The notes under the pieces: model-generated
The model's database searches: none
Seen by the model: the letters and a program-made list of their open reading frames with translations, nothing else
What the model was told of the DNA's origin: nothing
Translations under genes and position numbers: made by a program
Assembly (NCBI GenBank): GCA_035356615.1
Contig: DAOQSN010000014.1
Location: 1 to 64,000 of the forward strand
Direction of reading: 5' to 3'
From: JAKQDH01 sp029558835
GTDB taxonomy: Bacteria; Planctomycetota; Phycisphaerae; UBA1845
Length of the DNA stretch: 64,000 bases
Part shown: piece by piece, positions 43,036-51,774 of the stretch
How positions within the stretch are numbered: the first letter of the stretch is position 1
Layout of the letters: the number at the start of each line of letters is the position of its first letter

Positions 43036-43731
43036 GTGGGCATGGGTAACAGACAGAAGACTGGTCCGGACGCGGACGAACAGGCGCGCGCACGCACCTC
43101 CGGAGCCGCTGGCGGTCCAACGGGTGACTCTTGCGATTCGGACCGGCGGCGTGCGACTGGGCAAGCTGACTCAGCAGTAGGTCGACGAGAACCGCGCGTA
43201 GGCCGCGGTGTGATCGGCGTACTTGTGGTGCCTCCGGGGTCGCGAGACTCGGACGCAGCGGTCTCCGGACCAGAGCCATGCGGCCCGGCCCCGTCGCTCA
43301 CGTTGCTGTCCGCACGTGTTGGGATTGAGGTTGGGGCGGGCGCTCCGGGGGTTGGCGACAGAGCGATGCTGCTGATGATCCAACGTGCGGCCGGGGTGCG
43401 CAAGGGGGGTACGTGGTGCTTTCCCGGGGGACACGTGGAGCGTGGGGAGACGGCCCGGCGGGCGATCGTACGCGAGTTCAGGGAGGAGCTCGGTTTGCAG
43501 GTGGAAGCGACTCGCCGGTTGGGGGCCGTGCGCGTGGGCAGGGAGTACGTGCTGGCCGTCTGGCAGGTGCGGTGGCTGGGCGGCGCGGTACGACCGGCGG
43601 CGGAGGAGGTGGCCGACGTGCGCTGGGTGAGCCTCGCGGAGGCCGGCGCGCTGTCGCCCGGGCTGCCCTCGAATGTGCGCGTGTTCGAGATGCTCGAAGG
43701 TAGTGTGGCGGACCCGGGAGCGGTGCATTGA
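43036..43731 (+). CDS. Nudix hydrolase
   Basis: Hydrolyses a nucleoside diphosphate linked to another moiety; substrate not predictable. The full Nudix box is present: GGHVERGETARRAIVREF followed by REELGL, with the catalytic Glu residues (R-E-x-x-E-E) intact. Flanking strands (VLVVPP, YVLAVWQVRWLGG, VRWVSLAEAGAL) match the fold. The annotated start yields 231 residues, but the first 58 are Gly/Asp/Arg-rich and unlike any family, so the true start may be the GTG at 43210 (VIGVLVVPPG), giving about 173 residues. An unusual loop of about 35 residues separates the first two strands. Confidence 0.85.
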   Translation: MGMGNRQKTGPDADEQARARTSGAAGGPTGDSCDSDRRRATGQADSAVGRREPRVGRGVIGVLVVPPGSRDSDAAVSGPEPCGPAPSLTLLSARVGIEVGAGAPGVGDRAMLLMIQRAAGVRKGGTWCFPGGHVERGETARRAIVREFREELGLQVEATRRLGAVRVGREYVLAVWQVRWLGGAVRPAAEEVADVRWVSLAEAGALSPGLPSNVRVFEMLEGSVADPGAVH

Positions 43732-44046
43732 ACCGGAAGGTCGGCGTCGCCCTTGCCCGCAAGTGGGAGGTACGAGGGGAAGCCCAGGGTGTCAGCCGTG
43801 GGGAACGCGCCGCCGCCGCTCCGCTCTGTTTCCGAGCCTCGGCCGCTGCGTTCGGGGCCCTGGCTGCACAACCTGGCTGGTGCGCACCGGCGCGGCTGAG
43901 GTGCCGGCAGGGATGCCAATTGGCGCGGGTAACCGGTGTCTCTGGCCTGGTCAGCGCGCCGGCCGACGCATCGCCAGCAGGGCTGCTTCGGCTGTTTGCA
44001 GCCGTAGCTGCACGGACGGGACGCCCGTACCACGTTGATCGGGCTT
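43732..44046. other. Convergent intergenic region between Nudix and queF genes
   Basis: 315 bases between two converging genes. I see only low-scoring overlapping frames and no clear bidirectional terminator. Confidence 0.4.
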
Positions 44047-44421
44047 TCATTCCGAGGGTAGCGCGGCTGGTCGCGCGCCGTGCTCGGCGGTGATGACGCT
44101 GTGAATACCGCCGCGGACGGTCCAGGTGGTGCGAATCTGCATCCACCGGGGGGCGCATGCACCCACCAAGTCGCTGAGGATCACGTTGGTCACATCCTCG
44201 TAGAAGATGCCGCGGTCGCGGAAGCCCTGGAGGTACAGCTTGAGGCTGCGCAGCTCGATGCACACGGCGGCGGCTACATAGCGGATCGCGACGGTGCCGA
44301 AGTCGGGTTGTCCGGTCCGGGGGCAGAGGCTGGTGAACTCATGCACGAAGTGTTCGATAAGGTAACCGCGCCCGGGGTGCGGGTTGTCGAAGGTTTCCAG
44401 AACGGTAGGCGGGTTCGTCAT
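44047..44421 (-). CDS. queF: NADPH-dependent preQ0 reductase (QueF, short form)
   Basis: Reduces 7-cyano-7-deazaguanine (preQ0) to preQ1 in queuosine biosynthesis, in the cytoplasm. The 124-residue length fits the short, single-domain (B. subtilis-like) class. Catalytic Cys33 and Asp40 are in FTSLCPRTGQPDFGT, the class signature; SLKLYLQGFRDRGIFYEDVTN and GGIHSVITAEHG complete the T-fold active site. No queC, queD or queE gene is in the window. The ATG at 44421 is used; the ribosome binding site is weak. Confidence 0.93.
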   Translation of the reverse strand: MTNPPTVLETFDNPHPGRGYLIEHFVHEFTSLCPRTGQPDFGTVAIRYVAAAVCIELRSLKLYLQGFRDRGIFYEDVTNVILSDLVGACAPRWMQIRTTWTVRGGIHSVITAEHGARPAALPSE

Positions 44422-44550
44422 GTGGCGTCAGTTCCACCTGGAAAGACCACGAGCACCGTACATGTGGTGATCGTCACGGGGCGAACGGTGGGAGTCAAGA
44501 GCGGGCGGATGCCGGGGTAGCTTACTCACATCGACCCCAGGGCGCCGACG

Positions 44551-45975
44551 CTACGGCGATCGGAAGGACCAAGGCCGGCCGGCGTGAGTACAGGTCGGGG
44601 GTTCGGTCGGGAGGCTGGTCCGCAACGCTTCCAACCGGGGCCCGGATAGACGGTGGAGGAAGACGGCCCCCCGCTCGCCGAGGGACATCACGTCGGCGGC
44701 GGCCTCCGGTCGGTGGGCACGATAGGCGGCGATGAACTCGGCACAGTCGGCGGGCGTGTCCCACATGGTGAACCAGACGCAGCCGAACGCGGCCGGCTCC
44801 GGCTGCGCCACCTCGGGAGCATCGGCGGCCGTTACGAGGAACAGGCGATCGCCACCCCACCCGGCGGCCGCGGGGTTGGTCCAGGTGGTTGGCATGCTCA
44901 GTTCCAGCGGGTTGAACTTACGGTCGGCCGGGGTGGTCAGGAGGCAGCACAGCAGCTCACCGAGGGTATCCCGAAACACCACACGCAAGTGGGCGCGGGC
45001 GAGCAGCGCCTCGACGGCCGCGTCGTCGATCCGGACGGGTTCGTCGCGGGTGGCGGCAGCCCAGTATTTCTCGGGGTGCAGCACCTGTTCAAAGGAGCGG
45101 GGGAGGTTGCCGGCGGCCGCTTCGACCGCGGGTCCGATGCTGGGCGGCCCGCCGAGCCCGGTCACCAGGCGCAGGAACGCCCCGGGTTGTTGATGAAGAA
45201 GGAAGCGAATGCCGCAGGGGAAACGTGCGACCCAGACGGCCACGTGGGCGGGCGACTCAGCCAGGGTGCGCATCTGCTCGGCGCCTTCGGCGTTTAGTTG
45301 CTCAAACACCTGCGCGGGGAAGTCGCCCGAGCGGCGCCGTTGGGCGGTGTACGCCTCCTGCACGACGACGGCGGAGCCCTCAAAGACGGCACCCCACACG
45401 TGCTCCATATCGGACGTCACGGCATCGTCTTCGAGGAACTTGCGGAAGTCGAAGTACTGGTCGTCGAGGGCGTGCACGAGTTCGTGCACAAGCACGCACC
45501 GCAGGGACAGAGAATCAACGTTCAGATCGGGCTTGTGAACGATGCGCAGCGCGCCCGAACGATGGTCGTAGATGCCGCCGGGGACGAAGCGCATCATCAT
45601 CTGCTCGAAGGCGGCCTGAACATCGCAGCCCGGCGGGATAAGCCCGATCAACTGGTGGGCGCAGGTGGCGTGGGCCCGGCGCGCGGCGGCGGAGGCACTC
45701 CCGTCCAAGTCCTGCCGCAGGAAGTCGCGGACCTCCGACTCCGTGAACAGACCGACGTCCACGGGGTGCTTGAAGGACGCGCCGCGCAGGGTCTCGACCT
45801 CCGTCTGCATCCGGGCCGCCAGGACGCGAAGCTGCTCGGGGGTTGGGGGTGGGGGCGGCGTGGGTATGGGCGAAACCGGGCCGGTAGCCGACGGGGGCGC
45901 ACCTCGCGTGGCCGGCGCGCCGACGATGAACAGCAGGCAGGTCAAGCCGATGAACGCGCTGGATCGAAGGAGCAT
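44551..45975 (-). CDS. Secreted protein with zincin-type HExxH motif
   Basis: A 474-residue predicted exported metallopeptidase-like protein of no family I recognise. From ATG 45975 (GGGAGGG upstream) a signal peptide (LLRSSAFIGLTCLLFIVGAPATRGA) is followed by a Pro-rich linker. VLVHELVHALDDQYFD holds His164, Glu165 and His168, the zinc ligands and catalytic Glu of zincins, and FEGSAVVVQE supplies Glu199 as a likely third ligand 31 residues after His168, a gluzincin-like layout. The C-terminal half is a mixed alpha/beta region with FGCVWFTMWDTPADCAEF. The in-frame start at 46140 would add 55 unlikely residues. Confidence 0.78.
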   Translation of the reverse strand: MLLRSSAFIGLTCLLFIVGAPATRGAPPSATGPVSPIPTPPPPPTPEQLRVLAARMQTEVETLRGASFKHPVDVGLFTESEVRDFLRQDLDGSASAAARRAHATCAHQLIGLIPPGCDVQAAFEQMMMRFVPGGIYDHRSGALRIVHKPDLNVDSLSLRCVLVHELVHALDDQYFDFRKFLEDDAVTSDMEHVWGAVFEGSAVVVQEAYTAQRRRSGDFPAQVFEQLNAEGAEQMRTLAESPAHVAVWVARFPCGIRFLLHQQPGAFLRLVTGLGGPPSIGPAVEAAAGNLPRSFEQVLHPEKYWAAATRDEPVRIDDAAVEALLARAHLRVVFRDTLGELLCCLLTTPADRKFNPLELSMPTTWTNPAAAGWGGDRLFLVTAADAPEVAQPEPAAFGCVWFTMWDTPADCAEFIAAYRAHRPEAAADVMSLGERGAVFLHRLSGPRLEALRTSLPTEPPTCTHAGRPWSFRSP

Positions 45976-46164
45976 GGCGGCCCTCCCGGAGGCACTGCGA
46001 CCGTGCTCGTTCAGTATGGTCGTTTGCGGCACACGGAGGCAAGCACGATTGCGGTAAAACGTTGTGTGGGCGGTCGGATGGAAGTACTTGGGGGGCGGTT
46101 GCGGACCGTGGGTTTGGAGCGGCAGGCTCAAGAGGGGCACGTCAGAACCTGTCCACGTCGGCCA
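45976..46164. other. Divergent intergenic spacer
   Basis: Start of a 530-base region between the HExxH gene and truD; the middle is a family A element. Apart from the ribosome binding site of the minus-strand gene no feature was recognised. Confidence 0.4.
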
Positions 46165-46310
46165 CTGGGTACGTGTTTAGCGTCTTCGGCGTGGTGGGTG
46201 CCATGCTTTCCCGCGACCGCGGTCGCGGGTAAGCATGCCTCTGCGGACGCGGCACATGCCCACCCCCGCCTGCGGCGGGTGAGGGCATGGCACCCACCCT
46301 GAACAGATAC
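46165..46310. repeat. Family A palindromic element (copy 5, full length)
   Basis: The best copy. Terminal inverted repeats GTGGGTGCCATGC (46195-46207) and GCATGGCACCCAC (46284-46296) are perfect. Inside lies a near-perfect 36-bp palindrome at 46202-46237 centred on CGACCG/CGGTCG, and a second hairpin around CCCGCC-TGC-GGCGGG. The flanks (TGTTTAGCGTCTTCGGCGT on the left, TGAACAGATAC on the right) are also shared with the copy at 62905. Confidence 0.85.
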
Positions 46311-46505
46311 GCCACAGGGGGCGGACGCTCCATGGGAAGCAGCGCGGACTGGTCTGCGAGCCGGGGGTGACTACAGTAGGTGTGGGGGAGAGTACGGTGA
46401 CGGCCCGCTGGGGAGCGGCGCCGGGATGAGGGGTGCATTGAAAGCCTGCTGCGTTGCTCCACGGGGGGCGAAGGCGGCGCGGCCTGCGGATCGCGCGGGA
46501 GAGTA
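46311..46505. other. Upstream region of truD
   Basis: No promoter with both boxes could be identified; GGGAG precedes the truD ATG by about five bases. Confidence 0.4.
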
Positions 46506-47723
46506 ATGCCGATGTGGCCGTATCTGACCAGTGACCTGCCGGGAATCGGCGGCGAGATCAAACGTCACGACGAGGACTTCATCGTGGAGGAACTGCCGCT
46601 GTACGCGGCCAGCGGGAGCGGTACGCACACGTACCTGCTGATCGAGAAGCGGGGGCTGACGACGCTGGAGGCGGTGGGGCAGATCGCGCGAGCACTAGGG
46701 AAGCACCCGCCCGACATCGGCTACGCGGGGCTGAAGGATGCACACGGGGTGACACGGCAGACGCTCAGCGTGGAGCACGTGGCCACAGAGCAGGTGGCGG
46801 CCCTGTCGCTGCCGCGGGTGCGCGTGCTGAAGGTGAGCCGACACGAGAACAAGATCAAGCTGGGGCACCTGGCGGGCAATCGGTTCACGATCCGGATTCG
46901 CGGGGTGGGAAGCGACGCCCTGGGGCGGACGTCGGCCATCCTCGAGGTGCTGGGGGCACGTGGGGTGCCCAACTACTTCGGTCGGCAGCGGTTCGGGGTG
47001 CGGGGGGATAACGCCGCGATTGGCCAGGCCGTCTTGCGCGGGGAGTACGAGGAGGCGATCGCGTTGTTCCTCGGCCGGCCGGGCGAGGCGGACCACGGCC
47101 CGGTCCGCCGGGCACGCGAGCTGTTCGACGCGGGGCAGGTTGCGGAAGCGGCGCGGGCGTGGCCGGGGGGTTTCCGCGAGCAGCAACGGCTCTGCCTGAC
47201 GCTCAAGAAGGGTAACGCCGATGCCCTGCGGGCGTGGCGGACGGTGAACCACACCCTGCGCCGGCTGTTTCTGTCAGCGTGGCAGAGCGCGTTGTTCAAC
47301 GAGGTGCTCGCGGAGCGGATCGGCGGGTTGGATCGGTTGGAGACGGGCGACCTGGCGTGGTTGCATCGCAACGGCAAGTGTTTCCTGGTTCAGGACGCGG
47401 ACGCGGAGCAGCCGCGGTGCACGGCGGGGGAGATTTCGCCCACGGGGCCGCTGTTCGGACCGCGCATGAGTTGGCCGGAGGGTGAGCCCGGGGCACAGGA
47501 GCAGCGTATCTTCGAAGCGTCCAGAGTGACGCTGGATCGGCGTCGCACGGCTGACGGCGCCCCCGTTGCGGGGGCACGCCGGCCGTTGCGCGTACCCCTG
47601 GGCGAGGCGGACCTCAGCGCCGGCACCGACGAGCACGGCACATACCTGGAAGTACGATTCACGCTGCCGGCCGGCGCTTATGCCACGTGCGTGACACGCG
47701 AGTTGTGCAAAGGCAACGAATAG
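46506..47723 (+). CDS. truD: tRNA pseudouridine synthase D
   Basis: Isomerises U13 in certain tRNAs to pseudouridine. The catalytic Asp78 is in IGYAGLKDAHGVTRQ, the TruD signature; FIVEELPLY (near 25) and NRFTIRIRG (about 122) are conserved, and PNYFGRQRFG marks the start of the TRUD insertion domain. ELCKGNE at the C terminus is where family members end. The length of 405 residues is a little more than the usual 350. Start ATG 46506 has GGGAG upstream. It is followed by a short tandem repeat and a mobile-element-like inverted repeat before the converging TPR gene. Confidence 0.94.
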   Translation: MPMWPYLTSDLPGIGGEIKRHDEDFIVEELPLYAASGSGTHTYLLIEKRGLTTLEAVGQIARALGKHPPDIGYAGLKDAHGVTRQTLSVEHVATEQVAALSLPRVRVLKVSRHENKIKLGHLAGNRFTIRIRGVGSDALGRTSAILEVLGARGVPNYFGRQRFGVRGDNAAIGQAVLRGEYEEAIALFLGRPGEADHGPVRRARELFDAGQVAEAARAWPGGFREQQRLCLTLKKGNADALRAWRTVNHTLRRLFLSAWQSALFNEVLAERIGGLDRLETGDLAWLHRNGKCFLVQDADAEQPRCTAGEISPTGPLFGPRMSWPEGEPGAQEQRIFEASRVTLDRRRTADGAPVAGARRPLRVPLGEADLSAGTDEHGTYLEVRFTLPAGAYATCVTRELCKGNE

Positions 47724-47727
47724 GGAC

Positions 47728-47755
47728 TGGCGATTGTCGATTGGCGATTGTCGAT
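47728..47755. repeat. Tandem 2 x 14-bp repeat
   Basis: TGGCGATTGTCGAT occurs twice in immediate succession just after the truD stop. Confidence 0.85.
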
Positions 47756-47773
47756 TGCAGCCGTTCGACTGCA

Positions 47774-47880
47774 AAAAGGGGACATCACTGATTTCCGGGC
47801 GGAGTCGAAAACGGCCGATAAACCCGGCCTGAACGGCGGGCGGCATGGGATGCCCCGTAAAATCAGTGATGTCCCCTTTT
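47774..47880. repeat. 107-bp MITE-like element with perfect 21-bp inverted ends
   Basis: The 21 bases from 47774 (AAAAGGGGACATCACTGA...) are the exact reverse complement of 47860-47880. The 65-base interior is GC-rich and can fold (GGCATGGGATGCC). The last base of the right end is the first base, on the plus strand, of the neighbouring gene's stop codon (TCA, read as TGA). Short elements with AAAAGGGGACA-type ends are widespread in several phyla, so this may be a member of a REP/MITE class mobilised in trans. There is no transposase here. Confidence 0.75.
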
Positions 47881-49646
47881 CAAGGTGCGAGGAGTTGATC
47901 CAGTTGCTGGGCCAGCTTGGGGTTGACCTGAAACAGGCGGTCGCGGGCGACGCGGGCATCGTCGAGCTGGCCGAGGGCGTGGCAGGTACCGCCTAGGTTG
48001 TACCAGGCGGTGTCGAAAGTGGGATCAAGTTCGACGGCACGCTGAAAGGCGGCAAGAGCTTCCGGGGCCCGGCCGGCCTGCACGAGGGCCGAGCCGAGCG
48101 AGTTATGCAAATCGGCGTGGTGCGGATCGAGGCGGACGGCCGTCGAGAGTGTGTCGATGGCCTCGGGCCAGTGCCGTTGCTGCAGGTGGAGCATGCCCAG
48201 GTCCCGCAGGGCGGGAACGAAGTGCGGATCGAGACGGAGGACGCCTGCGAAGCCGCGTTGGGCCTCCGCGAGGTCGCCGGCGCGCCCAGCCTCGAGGGAT
48301 TCCGCGTGATAGAACGCCACGAAAAGGGGGGGCGGTTGGCACGCGGTGGCGGTGGCCCACGCGCCTTGCCCGAGGAGCAGGACAACAAGGGTGGTGTTTA
48401 CGATCGACGGAGCCCGCACCAGCCAGCCCGGCCGGGGCAGGGAGCGCCGATGCGCAACCAAACGGTCTGTCAGCCACAACATGCCGAACAGCGTCGGCAG
48501 GAAGAGCGAGAGCACGAAGCGATCACCGTAGCCGATGGGCACGTACCAGGCGTAGACCAGGACGTAGCCCCCGAGCAGCAGCGCGCAGAAGACGGCGACG
48601 CCGAAGTCCGCGCGGTCCAGCGGCGGGCGGTGCCGCCACGCTGATACCACCAGCACGACAAAGAGTGCGCCGACGACGATCAGGTACCTGCCATAGGCGG
48701 CCTGCAGCGCGAGGTCACCTAGCGTCCGCACGCCGTAGCGGAGACGCTGGAACACTTGGGCGACGGTGTGGGTTCTCCAGTACCGAGAGAGGCCGGGAGT
48801 CTCGTGGGGCAGGGCGTCGGGGTAGCCGCTCGTCAGGTCATAGGCACGGGCTAAGTCGCCGGCCTGCTGCCAGTTGTCGCACCAGAAGTAGAAGGTGCTG
48901 TTGACGTTGTAGAAGCAGCGACCGAAGCGGGCGCGGTTGGCCAGGAGGTAAGGAGAGGCGACCAAGGCAAACACCACGATCACGAGCAACCCGGCCAGCA
49001 GGAATCGACGGGAAGGCACCGCGGACCGCCCCTCGACGCGTCGCGGAACCGCCGGCAGGGCCTGCAAGACGATGCTGCAAGCGAAGACCGGCAGCGTAAG
49101 GAGCACGGAGGCTTTGGTGAGGTAGGTGACGGCCGCCAGTGCCCCGGCGAGGATCGCCCAACCCGCCGTTGGGCGCCGTAAGAGGCGACACAGCACGAGC
49201 CACAGACAGAAGAAGAGCGTGTAGTAAAGCACCTCGGCCTGCACGAAGGACGCGCGTTCGAGAAACGCGCAGAAGGCGGCGCTGAGCAAGAGCACGGTGG
49301 CGAACGGTGGAGAAAGCACGCGATAGGCAATCCCGCCGATGACGGCCAGACAGACCAGAGAAGAGACGATGCTGAACCAGGCGCCGCGTGTCAGCAAGGT
49401 GTCGCCGTCGGCGTCCCCAAGCAGGGAGAGCAGAGCAGGGACGAGCGGCATACGATTGCGGTCGCCCCAGTGGTGGAGCAGGCCTTCCGCGGCGAAGCCG
49501 TGGGCGTAGCGCAGGTAAGGATACTGCCCCCCGGCCGTGGCGCTGAGGTTGAGGCAGTGCTTCTGCCGCACCACTGCGCAGAGGTAGAGCGACGCGGCGG
49601 CGGTCCCCACCAGCAGCAGGAGAATGACCCGGCCTCGTCGGCCCAT
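47880..49646 (-). CDS. Polytopic membrane protein with C-terminal TPR domain, GT39-like
   Basis: A 588-residue membrane protein. About ten hydrophobic helices fill residues 1-440, with a first loop HHWGDRNRMPLVPALL and an overall layout like GT-C fold (PMT/ArnT, GT39-like) glycosyltransferases, although no clear acidic DxD/ExD catalytic signature was found. Three TPR units follow (DPHFVPALRDLGMLHLQQ, DPHHADLHNSLGSALVQAG, DPTFDTAWYNLGGTCHALG), probably outside the membrane. It may transfer lipid-linked sugars to proteins or glycans; this is inference. ATG 49646 is preferred (AAGGAA upstream) over 49667. Its stop codon touches the inverted-repeat element. Confidence 0.7.
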   Translation of the reverse strand: MGRRGRVILLLLVGTAAASLYLCAVVRQKHCLNLSATAGGQYPYLRYAHGFAAEGLLHHWGDRNRMPLVPALLSLLGDADGDTLLTRGAWFSIVSSLVCLAVIGGIAYRVLSPPFATVLLLSAAFCAFLERASFVQAEVLYYTLFFCLWLVLCRLLRRPTAGWAILAGALAAVTYLTKASVLLTLPVFACSIVLQALPAVPRRVEGRSAVPSRRFLLAGLLVIVVFALVASPYLLANRARFGRCFYNVNSTFYFWCDNWQQAGDLARAYDLTSGYPDALPHETPGLSRYWRTHTVAQVFQRLRYGVRTLGDLALQAAYGRYLIVVGALFVVLVVSAWRHRPPLDRADFGVAVFCALLLGGYVLVYAWYVPIGYGDRFVLSLFLPTLFGMLWLTDRLVAHRRSLPRPGWLVRAPSIVNTTLVVLLLGQGAWATATACQPPPLFVAFYHAESLEAGRAGDLAEAQRGFAGVLRLDPHFVPALRDLGMLHLQQRHWPEAIDTLSTAVRLDPHHADLHNSLGSALVQAGRAPEALAAFQRAVELDPTFDTAWYNLGGTCHALGQLDDARVARDRLFQVNPKLAQQLDQLLAP

Positions 49647-49959
49647 GCCCTGTTCCTTGCCACGCACAGCAGCCCCCGCGGGTGCCCCTGCGTAACGAGT
49701 ATGCTACCTGCACCGACGGGCGCGTCACCAGGGAGATTCGTGGTTACCGCGGCTCTCGCGGTTCGCGCAGGGCAACGCCGGCAAGAACGCGGGCGGGCGC
49801 GCGTCAGCGCCATGCCATTGACAGCGCCCGGCGGCAGGGATAGCGTGACGGGCCGAGCGGGTGGATCAGCGGGGGACATGCGCTGGGGCCGGAGGTCGGC
49901 CCCGTTTTTCTGGGCGTCGGTGGCAGAGGGGTCGCGGGGCATGGGGTGGTGAGCGGACG

Positions 49960-51306
49960 ATGAGTCGCAGCCGGAAGCAACATACTTGCGTGTTTGGCCT
50001 GGGGTGGGGCGACGAGGGGAAAGGCAAGCTGGTGGACCTGCTGGCGGCGGGTCACGACGTGGTGGTGCGTTACAACGGCGGCGCCAATGCCGGGCATACG
50101 GTGCAGGTGGGCGCCGTGAAGTTCGCGCTGCACCTGCTGCCGATCGGCGTGCTGCACGCGCATGCCGTGGGCGTCATCGGACCGGGCGTGGTGGTTGACC
50201 CGGGGGTGGTGGCCGGCGAACTGGACGAATTGCAGCGCCGGGGGATCGAGGTCGGGCAGCGTCTGAAGATCAGTGCGCGGGCACACCTGGTGCTGCCCCA
50301 TCACAAGGTGGAAGACGCCCTGAACGAGCGTGCCCTGGGCGAGGGGGTGCAGATCGGGACGACGGGGCGGGGGATCGGGCCGTGCTACGCCGACAAGATG
50401 CGGCGGTCCACGGCCGTGCGGGTCGGTGACCTGGTGAGCGAACCGGGGCTGGCAGAGCGCGTCCGCACCCTGGTGGAGCAGCGCCGGGCGATGTTGCGGG
50501 CAATGTATGGCGACGCCGGCGGGCTTGAGGCAGCGGGGGTGCTCACGGAGCTGGACGCGACGCGGGATCGCCTGGCCCCGTACATCTGTGACACGACGGC
50601 CTATTTGCGGGAGGCTGTCGAGGCGGGCAGGTCGCTGCTGTATGAAGGCGCCAACGGGCTGCTGCTGGACGTGAATCATGGGACGTATCCGTATGTGACC
50701 TCCAGCCACACGGGGCCGCACGGGGTGGCGGCCGGGGCGGGGGTGCCCCCGGCGTGGGTGGAGTACAGCGTCGGCGTGATCAAGGCGTATGCCACGCGGG
50801 TGGGCGGTGGGCCGTTCGTGACGGAGCTGCACGACGCGACGGCCGAGCGCATCCGGCAGCGCGGGCGGGAATACGGGACGACGACGGGACGCCCGCGACG
50901 CTGCGGCTGGTTCGACGCCGTGGCGACACGGTACAGCGTGCAGCTTGCGGGACCGGACGCGATCGCGGTCATGCACCTGGATACGCTGAGCGGACTGGAA
51001 CGCATCGGCATCTGCACGGCGTATCGCATCGACGGGCGGACGGTGACGGCGTTTCCGGGGGACAGCGGGCTGCTGGCCCGGGCGGAGCCGGTGCTCGAGT
51101 ACGTGCCCGGCTGGACGGAAGAACTGGGCGACCTGCGTCGGTTCGAGGACCTGCCGGCAAGCGCCGCCCGCTACGTGGAGCGTCTGGAAGCGTTGCTGGG
51201 CAAGCCGGTGGCGCTGGCCAGCGTGGGGCCGGAACGGGCCCAGGTGCTGGCGCGGGGAGCCTTGCGGTGGGCAGGTGCGGGCGGAACCGCTGGCAAAGCG
51301 GATTGA
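49960..51306 (+). CDS. purA: Adenylosuccinate synthetase
   Basis: Joins IMP and aspartate with GTP to form adenylosuccinate, the first committed step to AMP. From ATG 49960 the 448-residue protein shows GLGWGDEGKGKLVD with catalytic Asp18, NGGANAGHTV with His46, GTTGRGIGPCYADK near 130, LLYEGANGLLLDVNHGTYPYVTSS in the middle and TTGRPRRCGWFD with the IMP-binding Arg near 310. The frame is open to 49861 but the family begins at the chosen ATG. The C-terminal region is complete. It is followed by a block of palindromic repeats. Confidence 0.96.
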   Translation: MSRSRKQHTCVFGLGWGDEGKGKLVDLLAAGHDVVVRYNGGANAGHTVQVGAVKFALHLLPIGVLHAHAVGVIGPGVVVDPGVVAGELDELQRRGIEVGQRLKISARAHLVLPHHKVEDALNERALGEGVQIGTTGRGIGPCYADKMRRSTAVRVGDLVSEPGLAERVRTLVEQRRAMLRAMYGDAGGLEAAGVLTELDATRDRLAPYICDTTAYLREAVEAGRSLLYEGANGLLLDVNHGTYPYVTSSHTGPHGVAAGAGVPPAWVEYSVGVIKAYATRVGGGPFVTELHDATAERIRQRGREYGTTTGRPRRCGWFDAVATRYSVQLAGPDAIAVMHLDTLSGLERIGICTAYRIDGRTVTAFPGDSGLLARAEPVLEYVPGWTEELGDLRRFEDLPASAARYVERLEALLGKPVALASVGPERAQVLARGALRWAGAGGTAGKAD

Positions 51307-51419
51307 TGGTGCACCGCGACGAGACGAGCGGAGCAGGCCAGGGCCGCACGGGCTGCCCTCGACACTCGGCGTCTCATACGTGCTTGGCGTCCGGCGCAGA
51401 GTGGCCGGAGGCACACGAT

Positions 51420-51745
51420 GCGTTACTGCGGCAGCGCGAGCCCCAGAGGGGCTCCAGTGTGTAGCCAGGGGCGTGAGCCCCTGGAACCGGCAACCATCAG
51501 ATACCCTTCAGCTCCAGCGGGGCGGCAGACGCCCACGCGGGGCGCTGCCGGATGTACGTCGCTACCGCCCCGCTGGGGCTGAGAAGCTGACTTCGGGCGG
51601 CTGCTGACCAGGGGTTGACACCCCTGGCTACTGACTTCGGCCCTTCCAGGGCCGGGCGGAGGCGTGTCGCCGGCGCACCCACGCGGCCGCTAGACACGAA
51701 CTCAGCGCCGCGCGGGCTGAAGCCCGTGGCTCGAGGGTGGGACGG
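51420..51745. repeat. Composite block of short palindromes between purA and uppS
   Basis: At least five different inverted repeats are packed together: GCCCCAGAGGGGC, CAGGGGCGTGAGCCCCTGG, CAGGGGTTGACACCCCTGG, GCCCTTCCAGGGC and CGGGCTGAAGCCCG. Similar mosaics of GC-rich palindromes occur between genes in planctomycete genomes. No gene is convincing here, although several frames are open through the block. Confidence 0.65.
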
Positions 51746-51774
51746 AGTCACCGACGGTCGTACAGGTGTGAGTC

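Noticed and set aside
46142..46561. 139-codon minus-strand frame upstream of truD
   Set aside because: Most of it is translation of the family A repeat, and it overlaps the truD start.
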